Shown here: in pieces, positions 29,972 through 41,315 of the stretch
Layout: each line of letters opens with the position of its first letter
Position numbering within the stretch: the first letter of the stretch is position 1
From: Halomonadaceae bacterium T82-2
Lineage (GTDB): Bacteria; Pseudomonadota; Gammaproteobacteria; Pseudomonadales; Halomonadaceae
Assembly (NCBI GenBank): GCA_001577635.1
Contig: LSBP01000002.1
Location: 62,001 to 126,000 of the forward strand
Length of the DNA stretch: 64,000 nucleotides
Reading direction: 5' to 3'
Program-made: the position numbers and the translations under genes
Notes under the pieces: model-generated
What the model was told of the DNA's origin: nothing
What the model saw: the letters and a program-made list of their open reading frames with translations, nothing else
Databases searched by the model: none

Positions 29972-32900
29972 ATGAAACGGATGCTCATCAACGCGACCCA
30001 GCCCGAAGAGCTGCGCGTCGCCCTCGTCGATGGACAGCGCCTCTACGATCTGGACATCGAATCCGGCGCTCGAGAACAGAAGAAGGCCAACATCTATCGC
30101 GGCAAGATCACCCGCGTCGAACCCTCCCTGGAAGCCGCCTTCGTCGATTTCGGCGCCGAACGCCACGGCTTCCTGCCGCTCAAGGAAATCTCCCGCGAAT
30201 ACTTCACCAAGGAGCCTTCCGGTCGCCCCAACATCAAGGAGGTGATCAAGGAGGGACAGGAAGTCATCGTCCAGGTCGACAAGGAAGAGCGCGGCAACAA
30301 GGGCGCGGCACTTACCACCTTCATCAGCCTGGCCGGCCGCTTTCTGGTCCTCATGCCCAACAATCCGCGTGCGGGCGGCATCTCGCGGCGTATCGAGGGC
30401 GAAGAGCGCGCCCAGCTCAAGGAAGCGATGTCGGCACTGACTCTGCCCGACAAGATGGGCGTGATCGTGCGCACCGCCGGGATCGGCCGCAGTACCGAGG
30501 AACTGCAGTGGGACCTCGACTATCTCGCCCAGGTCTGGGAAGCGATCACCGAGGAAGCCGGCAAGCGCGCCGCCCCCTTCCTGATCTACCGCGAGTCCAA
30601 CGTGATCATTCGCGCCATGCGCGACTATCTGCGCCAGGACATCGGCGAGGTGCTGATCGACAGCCCCGAGGTCCATCAGGAGGCACTGGGCTTCATCCGC
30701 CAGGTGATGCCCTCCTATCAGCAGAAGATCAAGCTCTACGCCGATGACGTACCGCTGTTCTCGCGCTTCCAGATCGAGTCGCAGATCGAGACCGCCTACC
30801 AGCGCGAGGTCAAGCTGCCCTCCGGCGGCTCCGTGGTGATCGACCACACCGAGGCGCTGGTCTCCATCGACATCAACTCGGCGCGCGCCACTCGCGGCAG
30901 CGACATCGAGGAGACCGCCCTGCAGACCAACCTCGAGGCGGCCGACGAGATCGCCCGCCAGTTGCGCCTGCGTGACATCGGCGGCCTGGTGGTCATCGAC
31001 TTCATCGACATGTCACCGGCCCGCAACCAGCGCGAGGTCGAGAACCGCATGCGCGACGCGCTCAAGATCGACCGCGCCCGCGTGCAGATCGGCCGCATCT
31101 CGCGCTTCGGGCTGATGGAAATGTCCCGCCAGCGCCTGCGCCCCTCGCTGGGCGAGACCAGCGGCGTGGTCTGCCCGCGCTGCGACGGCCAGGGCACCAT
31201 TCGCGACGTCCGCTCGCTGTCACTGTCGGTCATGCGCCTGATCGAGGAAGAGGCGATGAAGGAGCGCAGCGCGCAGATCCGCGCCATCCTGCCCGTCCCC
31301 GTCGCCACTTACCTGCTCAACGAGAAGCGTGCCACCCTGGCCGACATCGAACAGCGTCAGGGCGTCAGGGTCGTCCTGCTGCCCAACCCGGACATGGACA
31401 CCCCGCACTACGACGTGCAGCGTCTGCGCGACGATCACGTCAACGAGGAAGGCGAGCACAAGTCCAGCTTCGAGCTCTCCACCGACACCGAGGTCGGCAA
31501 GGAACCCGACCTGACACTGGCCAAGCCGATCCAGCGCACCGAGGCGGCGGTCAAGAGCGTGGCTCACAACGCACCGGCGCCGGCCTCACTGCAGCAGCCG
31601 ATCGAGGACGAGACGCGCCATCAGGACAGCGCCACCCTCCCCGCGCCCACCGGCCTGCTGTCACGCTTCTTCAAGGGGCTCGGCAAGCTGATCGGCACGC
31701 CGGAAGAGGAAACCGCCGGAACCACCCAGCGTGGCGGCGACCGGGCCTCCGGCAACCATGCCGGCTCGGGCTCCCGTGACGAGCAGAGCCGTGGCAACGG
31801 CGGCCAACGCCGTCGTCGCCAGGAAGGCCAGCGCAGTGAGGGTCGTCGTGACGCCGAACGGGACGACAACCGTGGTGACGAGCGTCGCGAGGGCGGCCGT
31901 CGCCGCAATGCCCAACGTGACGACGTCCGACGTGACGACGCCCAGCGTAGCGATGAGCGTCGCGAAAGCACCCGTCGCCGCGACGAGGCGCCGTCGCGCG
32001 ATGAAAGCCGCGACGACAAGCGCGAAAGCGGCCAGAACGGCAAATCCGCTCGCCAGGGCAGCGGCAAGGACGGCAGCGGCCGCAAAGGCTCCCGTCAGGC
32101 GCCGAAGGACAAGACGGAAGGCAACACCTCAGGTCAGCCGGAAAAGTCCGCCAAGCCGGAAAAGGCCGATACCCAGAAGGCCGCCAAGCCGAGCAAGCCT
32201 GTCAAGCCCGATGACGAGTCAACGGAAGGCACGGAGAGCCGCCCCAAGCGCACTCGCAACAATCCGCGCCAGCGCCGTCGGCAGCATGCCATCAACCCCG
32301 AGTCCGTCGCCGAGCAGGAGCGTCTGAAGGCCGAGGCGCCGGCAGCAGACGAAGCCGCCCAGCCGCAGACCACCGAGACGTCGGCCACCGCCAACGCCGA
32401 ACCGGCCACCGCGGCCGAGCCGAGCAAGGCTGCGGCGAACGAAAGTACCGGCGAAACGGCACCGACGGCAAAAGCGGAAAAGGAAACATCGTCCCAGACC
32501 GACGGTCCGGCCGCTGACGACACGAGCGACGATACTGCCAGGGCCTCCACCGACAAGCCGGCCACCCGAGGCCGCCAGCGCAAGCGTCGTGGCGAAGGCG
32601 ACAAGGCGAAAGCGGCAACCAGGAGTGACGACAAGGCATCCCCGGCGTCCGCCGGGAGCGACGAGGAACAGGCGACTGCCGAAACGGCTGTCGATGCATC
32701 CGTCCAGAGCGCCGCGCCGACCACCGGCTCCGAAGCTCCCGCCGAGGCCTCCTCCGCTCCGGAGGAACCGCAAGCCACCGGCACCGAGCCCCAGGCTCGT
32801 TCCGACGCACCGGCACCGGAAACCGCCTCGACACCGCAGACCGATGACACGCCGGCAGATCAGGCTGAAGCGACCGCCTCCGAGACGGCCCCGTCCGCCG

Positions 32901-33199
32901 ACGCCACCCCGCAGGCCGCAAGCCATGCCGAGCCCGAGACGAGCGAGGCCGCTCGGGCCGAGGCTGCCGCAGGCACCGACAAGACCGGCGAGCCGGAGAA
33001 AGCGGAAGCGGCACCCACCGAGCAGCCGGCCGCGCCGGCCAAGGCCGAGCGTCGTCCGCGCCGTCGGCGCGCGCACAACGACCCGCGCGAGAAACGCCGC
33101 CGCGAGCAACAGCCCTCCGCCGAGGAAACTCCGGCACAGGCCGAGGAAGCCTCGAGCGCGGCCGAAGCCTCCTCGAGCCAGACCGAGAGCGACCGCTGA
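29972..33199 (+). CDS. rne: Ribonuclease E
   Basis: A 1075-residue RNase E, the essential single-strand endonuclease of mRNA decay and rRNA/tRNA processing. The catalytic half is highly conserved: an S1 domain (about 35-120), metal ligands Asp300 and Asp343 with Asn302, and the zinc-link cysteines 401 and 404 in CPRCDG, all offset by -3 from E. coli. A membrane-targeting amphipathic helix ([15 protein letters not shown]) is at 561-575. The C-terminal half is low complexity: an Arg/Asp-rich RNA-binding block (about 595-700), then a long Ala/Glu/Thr-rich acidic region, and a final basic patch ([18 protein letters not shown]). Partner-binding motifs cannot be assigned by eye. A perfect 13-bp hairpin follows. 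Confidence 0.97.
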   Translation: MKRMLINATQPEELRVALVDGQRLYDLDIESGAREQKKANIYRGKITRVEPSLEAAFVDFGAERHGFLPLKEISREYFTKEPSGRPNIKEVIKEGQEVIVQVDKEERGNKGAALTTFISLAGRFLVLMPNNPRAGGISRRIEGEERAQLKEAMSALTLPDKMGVIVRTAGIGRSTEELQWDLDYLAQVWEAITEEAGKRAAPFLIYRESNVIIRAMRDYLRQDIGEVLIDSPEVHQEALGFIRQVMPSYQQKIKLYADDVPLFSRFQIESQIETAYQREVKLPSGGSVVIDHTEALVSIDINSARATRGSDIEETALQTNLEAADEIARQLRLRDIGGLVVIDFIDMSPARNQREVENRMRDALKIDRARVQIGRISRFGLMEMSRQRLRPSLGETSGVVCPRCDGQGTIRDVRSLSLSVMRLIEEEAMKERSAQIRAILPVPVATYLLNEKRATLADIEQRQGVRVVLLPNPDMDTPHYDVQRLRDDHVNEEGEHKSSFELSTDTEVGKEPDLTLAKPIQRTEAAVKSVAHNAPAPASLQQPIEDETRHQDSATLPAPTGLLSRFFKGLGKLIGTPEEETAGTTQRGGDRASGNHAGSGSRDEQSRGNGGQRRRRQEGQRSEGRRDAERDDNRGDERREGGRRRNAQRDDVRRDDAQRSDERRESTRRRDEAPSRDESRDDKRESGQNGKSARQGSGKDGSGRKGSRQAPKDKTEGNTSGQPEKSAKPEKADTQKAAKPSKPVKPDDESTEGTESRPKRTRNNPRQRRRQHAINPESVAEQERLKAEAPAADEAAQPQTTETSATANAEPATAAEPSKAAANESTGETAPTAKAEKETSSQTDGPAADDTSDDTARASTDKPATRGRQRKRRGEGDKAKAATRSDDKASPASAGSDEEQATAETAVDASVQSAAPTTGSEAPAEASSAPEEPQATGTEPQARSDAPAPETASTPQTDDTPADQAEATASETAPSADATPQAASHAEPETSEAARAEAAAGTDKTGEPEKAEAAPTEQPAAPAKAERRPRRRRAHNDPREKRRREQQPSAEETPAQAEEASSAAEASSSQTESDR

Positions 33200-33231
33200 T
33201 CCAGGGGCAAAACTGCCCCGGCAACGCAACA

Positions 33232-33265
33232 ACGCCCGCCATCCGCAAGGATGGCGGGCGTCTTT
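33232..33265. terminator. Bidirectional terminator between rne and the M18 aminopeptidase gene
   Basis: ACGCCCGCCATCC at 33232-33244 pairs perfectly with 33249-33261 across a GCAA tetraloop, followed by CTTT. A 13-bp GC-rich stem with a GNRA loop at the convergence of rne and apeB should stop transcription from both sides. Confidence 0.85.
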
Positions 33266-33299
33266 ATATGGCCGGGATGTGGCCCGGGCTCAGCCCAAC

Positions 33300-34598
33300 T
33301 CAACTCAGCCGCGAGCGATTGACGAAGGTCGTCAGTGCGCGAATCAGGTAGACAATATCGTGGGTACCGGCCGTCTCGCGGATCGAGTGCATCGCCCACT
33401 GCGGCACGCCCACATCCAGCGTGGGCACGCCGATCTCGCCGGCGGTGATCGGCCCGATGGTGCTGCCGCACCCCATGTCCGCCCGCGTGACAAAGCTCTG
33501 CACCGGCACTCCCGCCTCGCGGCAGAGTTCACGGAACAGCGCCGCCGTCTCGCTGGTGGTGGCATAACGCTGGTTGGCATTGACCTTGATCACCGGCCCG
33601 CCGTTGATCGCCGGACCGTGGGCGGCGTCATGCTTGTCCGGGAAGTTGGGATGCAGCGCGTGGGCGTTGTCGCAGGAGATCAGGCGCGATCCCTGAATCA
33701 GCCGAACCAGCCCTTCCTCGCCGGCCTCGCCGCACTGGGCGCTGACGCGACGCAGCACATCGGCCAGGAACGACCCCTGAGCGCCACAGGCACTGGCACT
33801 ACCGACTTCCTCGTGGTCGTTGGCCACCAGCAGCGCGCCCTGGCGGCCATCGGCCGCCAGCAGCGCTTCCAGGCCGCAGAAGCACGACAGCAGGTTATCG
33901 AGACGTGCGCCGGCAATCAGCTCCTCCTCGATACCAACCCGGCTGGGCGGCTGGACATCGTAGAGGCACAGCTCGAAGGCCAGCGGTTCGACGTTTTCCA
34001 GCCCCTGCTGCTCGTAGAGCCAGCGCTTGAGCAACGCCGTGAAATCCGAGTCGCCACCGCCCTGCAACAGCACCGGCGCCATCTGGGTCTGTGCGTTCAG
34101 GGCACGCCCATTGTTGGCTTCGCGATCGAGGTGAATGGCCAGACTCGGAATCGTCGCCACGGGGCGGTCCACGTTGATCAGTACGCCCTGGGTGCGGCCG
34201 TCCTCGCGGCGCACATGCACGCGCCCGGCAAGCCCCAGGTCACGGTCGAACCAGGGTGCCAGCAACGCCCCGCCGTAGACTTCGACCCCCAGCTGCAGCC
34301 AGTCGCGATTGCGCAACGCCGCACTGGGCTTTAGTCGCAACCCGGGGCTGTCGGTGTGGGCGCCGATCATGCGCAGCGTTTCGAGGCGCCCCTCGGGCAG
34401 CTGCAGGGCGATCAATGACGAGTCGTTACGCGTGACGAACACCCGCTCACCCGGTGACAGCGACCACACCTGAGTCTCATCGAGACGACGATAGCCGGCG
34501 CTTTCCAGCCGCCGGGCCATGTTGGCGGTCGCGTGCCAGGGGGTCGGCGAGCGGGCCAGGAATGTCAGAAGGCGTTCCAGGGTCGGATCTTGGGGCAT
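33300..34598 (-). CDS. apeB: M18-family aspartyl aminopeptidase
   Basis: A 432-residue dinuclear zinc aminopeptidase. Zinc-site segments are visible: GAHTDSPGLRLKP, AGARLDNL, NDHEEVGS and the C-terminal PQWAMHSIRETAG. M18 enzymes release N-terminal Asp or Glu. The start at 34598 is chosen because GAGG lies 6 nt upstream; the ATG two codons earlier directly abuts the GAGG. Convergent with rne. Confidence 0.92.
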   Translation of the reverse strand: MPQDPTLERLLTFLARSPTPWHATANMARRLESAGYRRLDETQVWSLSPGERVFVTRNDSSLIALQLPEGRLETLRMIGAHTDSPGLRLKPSAALRNRDWLQLGVEVYGGALLAPWFDRDLGLAGRVHVRREDGRTQGVLINVDRPVATIPSLAIHLDREANNGRALNAQTQMAPVLLQGGGDSDFTALLKRWLYEQQGLENVEPLAFELCLYDVQPPSRVGIEEELIAGARLDNLLSCFCGLEALLAADGRQGALLVANDHEEVGSASACGAQGSFLADVLRRVSAQCGEAGEEGLVRLIQGSRLISCDNAHALHPNFPDKHDAAHGPAINGGPVIKVNANQRYATTSETAALFRELCREAGVPVQSFVTRADMGCGSTIGPITAGEIGVPTLDVGVPQWAMHSIRETAGTHDIVYLIRALTTFVNRSRLS

Positions 34599-34722
34599 GC
34601 TCATCCTCGTCGGGGTCTATGTCTGGCGATACAGGCTGCTACAATGCCAGACCGGCTTGTGCGGCATCCGCGTGCCGGTCACCAGGGAATAGAGTGTACA
34701 TGAAACCGGGAGTGCTTCATCG

Positions 34723-36777
34723 ATGAGCCTGACTGCAGTCATCCAGCGCGTGACGATCTTTTTCCTGTTGATCGCGCTGGGTGTACCGGCCCTTGCCGGC
34801 CCCACCCCCACGGATGCCCAGCGCCAGGCGTCGATTGAAGTCGCGGACTCACTGGAATACGGCCACTATGCCGACGTCACGCTCGATGATGCCTGGTCGC
34901 GGCGCGCCTTCGACCGCTTTCTCGACGTGCTCGACTCGCAGCGTGCCTACCTGCTGCAACGCGATGTCGACGCTTTCAGCGACCTGCGCACCTCGCTCGA
35001 TGACGCCGTCACCCAGGGCAAGCTGACGCGCGTCTATGCCCTGTACGACCGCTACCAGCAGCGTGTCGAGACACGTCTGAAATGGCTGCTCGCGCGTGTC
35101 GACGACGGCCTCGACTTCGACTACACGTCCCAGGCGCGCCTGGCGCTGGATCGGGAATCGGCCGGCTGGGCCGGCGACGAGGGCGCACTCGACACCCTGT
35201 GGCACAAGCGCCTGAAGAATGCCGCCCTGTCACTGAGCCTCAGCGACCAGTCACCCGAAGCGGTAAAGAAGACACTTCACGACCGCTACGAAGGCCAGCT
35301 GTCGCGGGTTAGCCAGACCAAGCCGGAAGACGTGCTGGAACTGTTCATGGCCGCCGTCACCGGCACAGTGGATCCGCACACCGAATACTTCTCGCCGCGC
35401 CAGAGCGAGTCCTTCGACATCCAGATGCGCCTGTCGCTCGAGGGTATCGGCGCCCTGCTGCAGACCGAAGGTGAATACGTCAAGGTGGCCAGCCTGGTCC
35501 CCGGCGGCCCCGCCGCCAAGAGCGGCGTACTGCAACCTGCCGACCGCATCGTCGCCGTGGGCCAGGGCGACAGCGGCGAGATGGTCAACGTGGTGGGCAT
35601 GCGCCTGGATGACGTGGTCGAGCTGATCCGTGGGCCGAAGGGCTCCACGGTGCGCCTCGACGTCATTCCCGCCAAGGCGGTGGATGTGACTCGCTCGCAT
35701 GTGGTGAAGATCGTCCGCGACACCGTCGAGCTCGAAGATCAGGCCGCCAGCAGCGACGTGGTGACCCTGCATCGCGACGACGGCGACCATCGCATCGGCG
35801 TGATCAAGATCCCTACCTTCTATGTCGACTTCGATGCCTGGCAGGCCGGGGAAGAGGACTATCGCAGCTCGACCCGCGACGTCGCCAAGGAAATCAAGAA
35901 GCTCAAGGCCCAGAACGTCGAGGGCATCCTGCTGGACCTGCGCAACAATGGCGGCGGGGCCCTCCAGGAAGCCAACTCACTGGTGGGCCTGTTCATCGAC
36001 CGCGGCCCCACCGTTCAGGTTCGCGACGCCCGGGGACGCATCAGCCTGTATGGCGACACCGACAGTGGCGTTGCCTATGACGGACCGCTGGGCGTGCTGG
36101 TGAACCGCCTCTCCGCCTCCGCCTCGGAGATTTTCGCCGGCGCCATTCAGGATTACGGGCGCGGCCTGATCATCGGTACCCAGACCTTCGGCAAGGGCAC
36201 CGTGCAGACGCTCAGCGATCTGAGCCACGGGCAGATCAAGCTGACCCGCGCCAAGTTCTACCGCGTCTCGGGCGAGAGCACCCAGCTGCGGGGGGTTACT
36301 CCGGACATCAGCTTCCCCAGCCTGATCGACCCGCAGACCATCGGCGAGAGCAGCCTCGACAACGCCCTGCCCTGGGACACCGTACGCGCCGTGCAGTACC
36401 GCCGCTATGGCAACCCGGGCGCCTATCTCGACACGCTCAAGGCAGACCACCGCCAGCGCGTCGAGCAGGAGCCGAACTTCCTCTACCTGGAACAGCAGGC
36501 CAGCCTGATCAAGAAGCTGCGCGAGCAGCAGACCAGCGTCAGCCTCAATCGCGAACAGCGCAAGCGCGAGATGGAAGCCCAGGAGAAAGAGGAGCTGGCC
36601 CTGGAGAACCGCCGGCGGCGCGCACTGGGCCTTGACCCGCTCGAGCACTGGGTCGATGCGCGCAATACCGACGCGAGCGATAATGGTGAAGAGGACCCGG
36701 CCCCGATCGATCGCGCCCAGGTGGTCGAAGGCTCGCAGATCGTGCTGGATTACGCCCGACTCAGCCAGCCGGACTGA
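34723..36777 (+). CDS. prc: Tail-specific protease Prc
   Basis: A 684-residue periplasmic S41 protease. The signal peptide ends near GVPALAG (residue 26). A long N-terminal helical region precedes the PDZ domain (about 240-320). The catalytic dyad is Ser466 in SASASEI and Lys491 in FGKGTVQ, with the same 25-residue spacing as in E. coli Prc. The C-terminal DUF3340-type segment is charged. Prc trims hydrophobic C-termini and regulates lipoprotein and murein hydrolase levels, including MepS in E. coli. Confidence 0.95.
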   Translation: MSLTAVIQRVTIFFLLIALGVPALAGPTPTDAQRQASIEVADSLEYGHYADVTLDDAWSRRAFDRFLDVLDSQRAYLLQRDVDAFSDLRTSLDDAVTQGKLTRVYALYDRYQQRVETRLKWLLARVDDGLDFDYTSQARLALDRESAGWAGDEGALDTLWHKRLKNAALSLSLSDQSPEAVKKTLHDRYEGQLSRVSQTKPEDVLELFMAAVTGTVDPHTEYFSPRQSESFDIQMRLSLEGIGALLQTEGEYVKVASLVPGGPAAKSGVLQPADRIVAVGQGDSGEMVNVVGMRLDDVVELIRGPKGSTVRLDVIPAKAVDVTRSHVVKIVRDTVELEDQAASSDVVTLHRDDGDHRIGVIKIPTFYVDFDAWQAGEEDYRSSTRDVAKEIKKLKAQNVEGILLDLRNNGGGALQEANSLVGLFIDRGPTVQVRDARGRISLYGDTDSGVAYDGPLGVLVNRLSASASEIFAGAIQDYGRGLIIGTQTFGKGTVQTLSDLSHGQIKLTRAKFYRVSGESTQLRGVTPDISFPSLIDPQTIGESSLDNALPWDTVRAVQYRRYGNPGAYLDTLKADHRQRVEQEPNFLYLEQQASLIKKLREQQTSVSLNREQRKREMEAQEKEELALENRRRRALGLDPLEHWVDARNTDASDNGEEDPAPIDRAQVVEGSQIVLDYARLSQPD

Positions 36778-36811
36778 CGCCCCGCCTCGTCAGGTCGTCG
36801 CTGCCAGGTGA

Positions 36812-38602
<1,791 letters not shown>

Positions 38603-38615
38603 ACCCCTTCGGAAA

Positions 38616-38649
38616 CGACGACGCCATGCCGGGCGGCATGGCGTCGTCG
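38616..38649. terminator. 15-bp perfect hairpin between ligB and folE
   Basis: CGACGACGCCATGCC at 38616-38630 pairs exactly with 38635-38649 across GGGC. On the minus strand it is followed by TTT, so it most likely ends folE and may also end ligB. Confidence 0.75.
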
Positions 38650-38667
38650 GTACCACAAAAGCGGGAA

Positions 38668-39270
38668 TCAGCTGATGGCCGGAGCCTCGCCGCCCGAGAG
38701 CCGGAGAATCCTCAGGAATTCGCGCCGCGTCGCCGGGTTCTTGCGGAAGGTACCCAGCATGCGACTGGTCACCAGGCTGGCCCCGGGCTTGTGAATCCCG
38801 CGAGTCGTCATGCACTGGTGAGACGCCTCGATGACCACAGCCACCCCCTGCGGCTGCAGCACCTCATGCAGGGTGTCGGCGATCTGCACGGTCATCTTTT
38901 CCTGAATCTGCAGGCGTTTGGCATAGATCTCCACCAACCGGGCCAGCTTGGAGATGCCCACCACCCGACGATCGGGAATGTAACCGATATGGGCCTTGCC
39001 GATGATCGGCGCCATGTGATGCTCACAGTGGCTCTCGAAGCGGATGTCGTTCATGACGATCATCTCGTCGTAGCCTTCCACCTCGGAGAAGGTTCGCTCG
39101 AGCACACCGACCGGATCGGAGGTGTAGCCGGCGAAGAACTCCTCATAGGCCCGCGCCACCCGAGCGGGGGTATCCACGAGCCCCTCGCGATCCGGGTCGT
39201 CTCCAGCCCAGCGTATCAATGTCCGGACGGCGTTTTCGGCCTCTTCACGGCTCGGCGCTGTCGATGCCAT
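38668..39270 (-). CDS. folE: GTP cyclohydrolase I
   Basis: A 200-residue type IA enzyme, first step of tetrahydrofolate synthesis (GTP to 7,8-dihydroneopterin triphosphate). Zinc ligands Cys82 and His85 ([10 protein letters not shown]) and Cys153 (HQCMTTRG) match the family, as do [17 protein letters not shown] and QIADTL. The ATG at 39270 has GAGGATAAGC in front; the 20-codon upstream extension was dropped. Confidence 0.95.
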   Translation of the reverse strand: MASTAPSREEAENAVRTLIRWAGDDPDREGLVDTPARVARAYEEFFAGYTSDPVGVLERTFSEVEGYDEMIVMNDIRFESHCEHHMAPIIGKAHIGYIPDRRVVGISKLARLVEIYAKRLQIQEKMTVQIADTLHEVLQPQGVAVVIEASHQCMTTRGIHKPGASLVTSRMLGTFRKNPATRREFLRILRLSGGEAPAIS

Positions 39271-39518
39271 GCTTATCCTCGTGCAATCCCGCTCATGCTT
39301 GCGACTTCCGCCCGGCCGGACGGAAACCATGGACAGAGGTTGTCGAGCAACCTGGTTGCCGAATCATATCACGATCGTCCACGACGGGTCCCCATCGGCT
39401 TGCCTGTACGAACAAAGGCCGTGAAATCAGAGGGATACTGAAATAATATCGCGCCCGGACGGGCTATCGCCACGCGACCGTCAGGAAACGCCGGCGATCA
39501 GGAAGACAGCGGAAGGAT

Positions 39519-39594
39519 TGGCTCCCCGAGCAGGACTCGAACCTGCGACCCAATGATTAACAGTCATTTGCTCTACCAACTGAGCTATCGGGGA
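39519..39594 (-). tRNA. tRNA-Asn (GTT), copy 3 in transcription order
   Basis: The reverse strand reads TCCCCGATAGCTCAGTTGG and folds as a standard 76-nt tRNA with anticodon loop CTGTTAA (GTT, Asn), T-loop GTTCGAGTC and encoded CCA. It is identical to the two upstream copies. Confidence 0.98.
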
Positions 39595-39622
39595 ATACCT
39601 GAATACGGAAGGACATCGATGT

Positions 39623-39698
39623 TGGCTCCCCGAGCAGGACTCGAACCTGCGACCCAATGATTAACAGTCATTTGCTCTACCAACTGAGCTATCGGGGA
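39623..39698 (-). tRNA. tRNA-Asn (GTT), copy 2
   Basis: A 76-nt tRNA gene identical to its neighbours, anticodon GTT, CCA encoded. It is separated from copy 3 by 28 nt and from copy 1 by 70 nt. Confidence 0.98.
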
Positions 39699-39768
39699 AT
39701 ACCGTCGATGTATAAGCTCTATTTTTCGCGCCCTTGACGAATGACTCGACAGTGCACGTTGCGATGCT

Positions 39769-39844
39769 TGGCTCCCCGAGCAGGACTCGAACCTGCGACC
39801 CAATGATTAACAGTCATTTGCTCTACCAACTGAGCTATCGGGGA
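39769..39844 (-). tRNA. tRNA-Asn (GTT), copy 1
   Basis: A 76-nt tRNA gene, anticodon GTT, CCA encoded. It is nearest to the strong promoter at 39867-39894 and is probably the first gene of a three-tRNA transcript. Confidence 0.98.
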
Positions 39845-39866
39845 ACATCACTTGAGCTCGCGACGT

Positions 39867-39894
39867 AGTATACGGATTCCTTTTCAATCGTCAA
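39867..39894 (-). promoter_or_regulatory. Strong sigma-70 promoter for the tRNA-Asn array
   Basis: On the minus strand TTGACG, a 16-bp spacer and TATACT, followed by a GC-rich discriminator (ACGTCGCG). The GC-rich discriminator is typical of stable-RNA promoters under stringent control. Confidence 0.85.
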
Positions 39895-39943
39895 GGCGTG
39901 TAATCGCCGCCCGGCCCGTCGCAACCCTCGGCTTTCCTTGACG

Positions 39944-39970
39944 AAAACGCCCAGCGGCAAAGCGCTGGGC
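39944..39970 (-). terminator. Intrinsic terminator after tRNA-Met
   Basis: GCCCAGCG at 39949-39956 pairs with 39963-39970 across a 6-nt loop; read on the minus strand it is followed by GTTTT. It lies 12 bp downstream of tRNA-Met and separates it from the Asn array. Confidence 0.85.
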
Positions 39971-39981
39971 CTTCGGAATCC

Positions 39982-40058
39982 TGGTGGCTACGCCCTGATT
40001 CGAACAGGGGACCCCATCATTATGAGTGATGTGCTCTAACCAGCTGAGCTACGTAGCC
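39982..40058 (-). tRNA. tRNA-Met (CAT), elongator
   Basis: A 77-nt tRNA with anticodon loop CTCATAA (CAT), encoded CCA and acceptor GGCTACG, closely matching E. coli elongator tRNA-Met. The paired first acceptor base argues against the initiator type. Confidence 0.97.
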
Positions 40059-40106
40059 ATGTCACCTACCGCGCCGAGGCTTTCTGCCCCGGTACAGCGG
40101 TTGCGA

Positions 40107-40135
40107 ATTATGCACAGGGGCCGCCCTCTTGGCAA
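40107..40135 (-). promoter_or_regulatory. Candidate promoter for tRNA-Met
   Basis: On the minus strand TTGCCA (40130-40135), 17-bp spacer, CATAAT (40107-40112). The start would fall near 40100, about 40 nt before the mature tRNA 5' end. Confidence 0.65.
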
Positions 40136-40149
40136 CCCCTGCTCACGGA

Positions 40150-41103
40150 TTACTGCTTGACTCCCAGTGCCTTCTTCACGGCCGGCAGCCCTTCGCCGCC
40201 GTCAACGGTGGTCACGCCATCGAGCCAGTCAGACAGCACGTCGGGATGGGCCTGGAGCCACTCGCGGGCCGCGACACGCGGCTTCTTGCCGTCATCCATG
40301 ATCGCCCCCATCACCTCGTTCTCCATGTCCAGGGTGAACGTCAGGTTCTTGAGCAGCCGGCCGGCATTGGGGCAATCGTCGACAAAACCGGCACGGGTGT
40401 TGGTGTAGACCGTCGCACCGCCGTAGTTGGGGCCGAAGTAGTCGTCGGCGCCGGACAGGTAGGCCATGTCGAAGTTGGTGTTCATCGGGTGCGGCTCCCA
40501 GCCCAGGAACACCATCCACTGCTTGTCGCCCACCTTCGACTTGAGCTCGGCGAGCATGCCCGCCTCGGAGGAATCGACGAGTTCCCAGTCGCCCAGGCCG
40601 AAGGCATCGTCATCGATCATGTCCTGGATGATCATGTTGCCGTCGTTGCCGGCCTCGATCCCGTAGAGACGCTTGCCGAACTGGTCGGCATGCTTGTCGA
40701 GATCGGCCACCGAGGTCACGCCGGCATCGTAGACGTACTGCGGCACGGCCAGCGTGTACTTGGCCCCCTCGAGGTTGGCGCCGACCCGATCGACCTGGCC
40801 CTTGTCGATGTAGGGATCGCTGATCGAGGCCATCGACGGCATCCAGTTGCCGAGGAAGACGTCGAAGTCGCCGTTCTTCAACCCGGAGTAGGCGATCGGC
40901 ACCGACACGGTATCGCTGGTCACGTCATAGCCCAGCCCGTCGAGCACCTCGCTGGTCATCGCGGTCGTCGCGGTGATGTCGGTCCAGCCGACCTCGGCGA
41001 AGTGTACCGTCCGGCACTGTTCCGGCACCTCGGCGGCGGCCAGGGGAGCCATCGAAGCCAGCAGACTGCCGGCGACCAGAGTCAGAGAGGATGTCTTGTA
41101 CAT
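40150..41103 (-). CDS. Choline-binding periplasmic protein, ChoX-like
   Basis: A 317-residue ABC-transporter binding protein of the quaternary-ammonium (ProX/ChoX/OpuAC) family. The signal peptide ends at about residue 24 (APLAAA). The aromatic box known from ChoX of Sinorhizobium (Trp43, Trp90, Tyr119, Trp205, with Asp45 and Asn156) is reproduced with a constant offset of 3: Trp40, Trp87, Tyr116, Trp202, Asp42, Asn153. That strongly suggests choline as ligand. No permease or ATPase gene is adjacent, so it must work with a transporter encoded elsewhere. It is divergent from betI across a BetI-type operator. Confidence 0.9.
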   Translation of the reverse strand: MYKTSSLTLVAGSLLASMAPLAAAEVPEQCRTVHFAEVGWTDITATTAMTSEVLDGLGYDVTSDTVSVPIAYSGLKNGDFDVFLGNWMPSMASISDPYIDKGQVDRVGANLEGAKYTLAVPQYVYDAGVTSVADLDKHADQFGKRLYGIEAGNDGNMIIQDMIDDDAFGLGDWELVDSSEAGMLAELKSKVGDKQWMVFLGWEPHPMNTNFDMAYLSGADDYFGPNYGGATVYTNTRAGFVDDCPNAGRLLKNLTFTLDMENEVMGAIMDDGKKPRVAAREWLQAHPDVLSDWLDGVTTVDGGEGLPAVKKALGVKQ

Positions 41104-41207
41104 TGACGTTTCTCCTGCGGACGAAGTGGCGTGCCGCCTTGCGACACGTTGGATAACGATTAATTATGCGATAATCAACCACGCATTCCACTATACAATA
41201 GTTTTTG

Positions 41208-41227
41208 TTGATTGAACGTTCAATAAA
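41208..41227. promoter_or_regulatory. BetI operator between choX-like gene and betI
   Basis: The perfect 14-bp palindrome ATTGAACGTTCAAT (41211-41224) lies in the 212-bp divergent region, inside an AT-rich stretch. It closely resembles the E. coli BetI site between betT and betI as I recall it (TTGATTGGACGTTCAATA). BetI represses in the absence of choline. Hexamers resembling -10 boxes lie on both sides (TATAGA at 41240-41245 on plus; TATAGT on minus at 41190-41195), so one operator could control both directions. Confidence 0.8.
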
Positions 41228-41315
41228 AACATTGCACACTATAGACCAATGAGGCGTGGACGGCCCGAATCACGATTCAACGTCGTCCGTCTCGCGACAG
41301 GTAAGGAGGAGGCTC

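Noticed and set aside
32219-33248. Two long minus-strand frames opposite the rne tail
   Set aside because: They mirror the low-complexity tail (Gly/Arg/Ser-rich) and have no plausible start context or homology.
39519-40058. Tandem repeats around 39.5-39.9 kb considered as a CRISPR-like array
   Set aside because: The repeats are complete tRNA-Asn genes with CCA ends, not short repeats with unique spacers.
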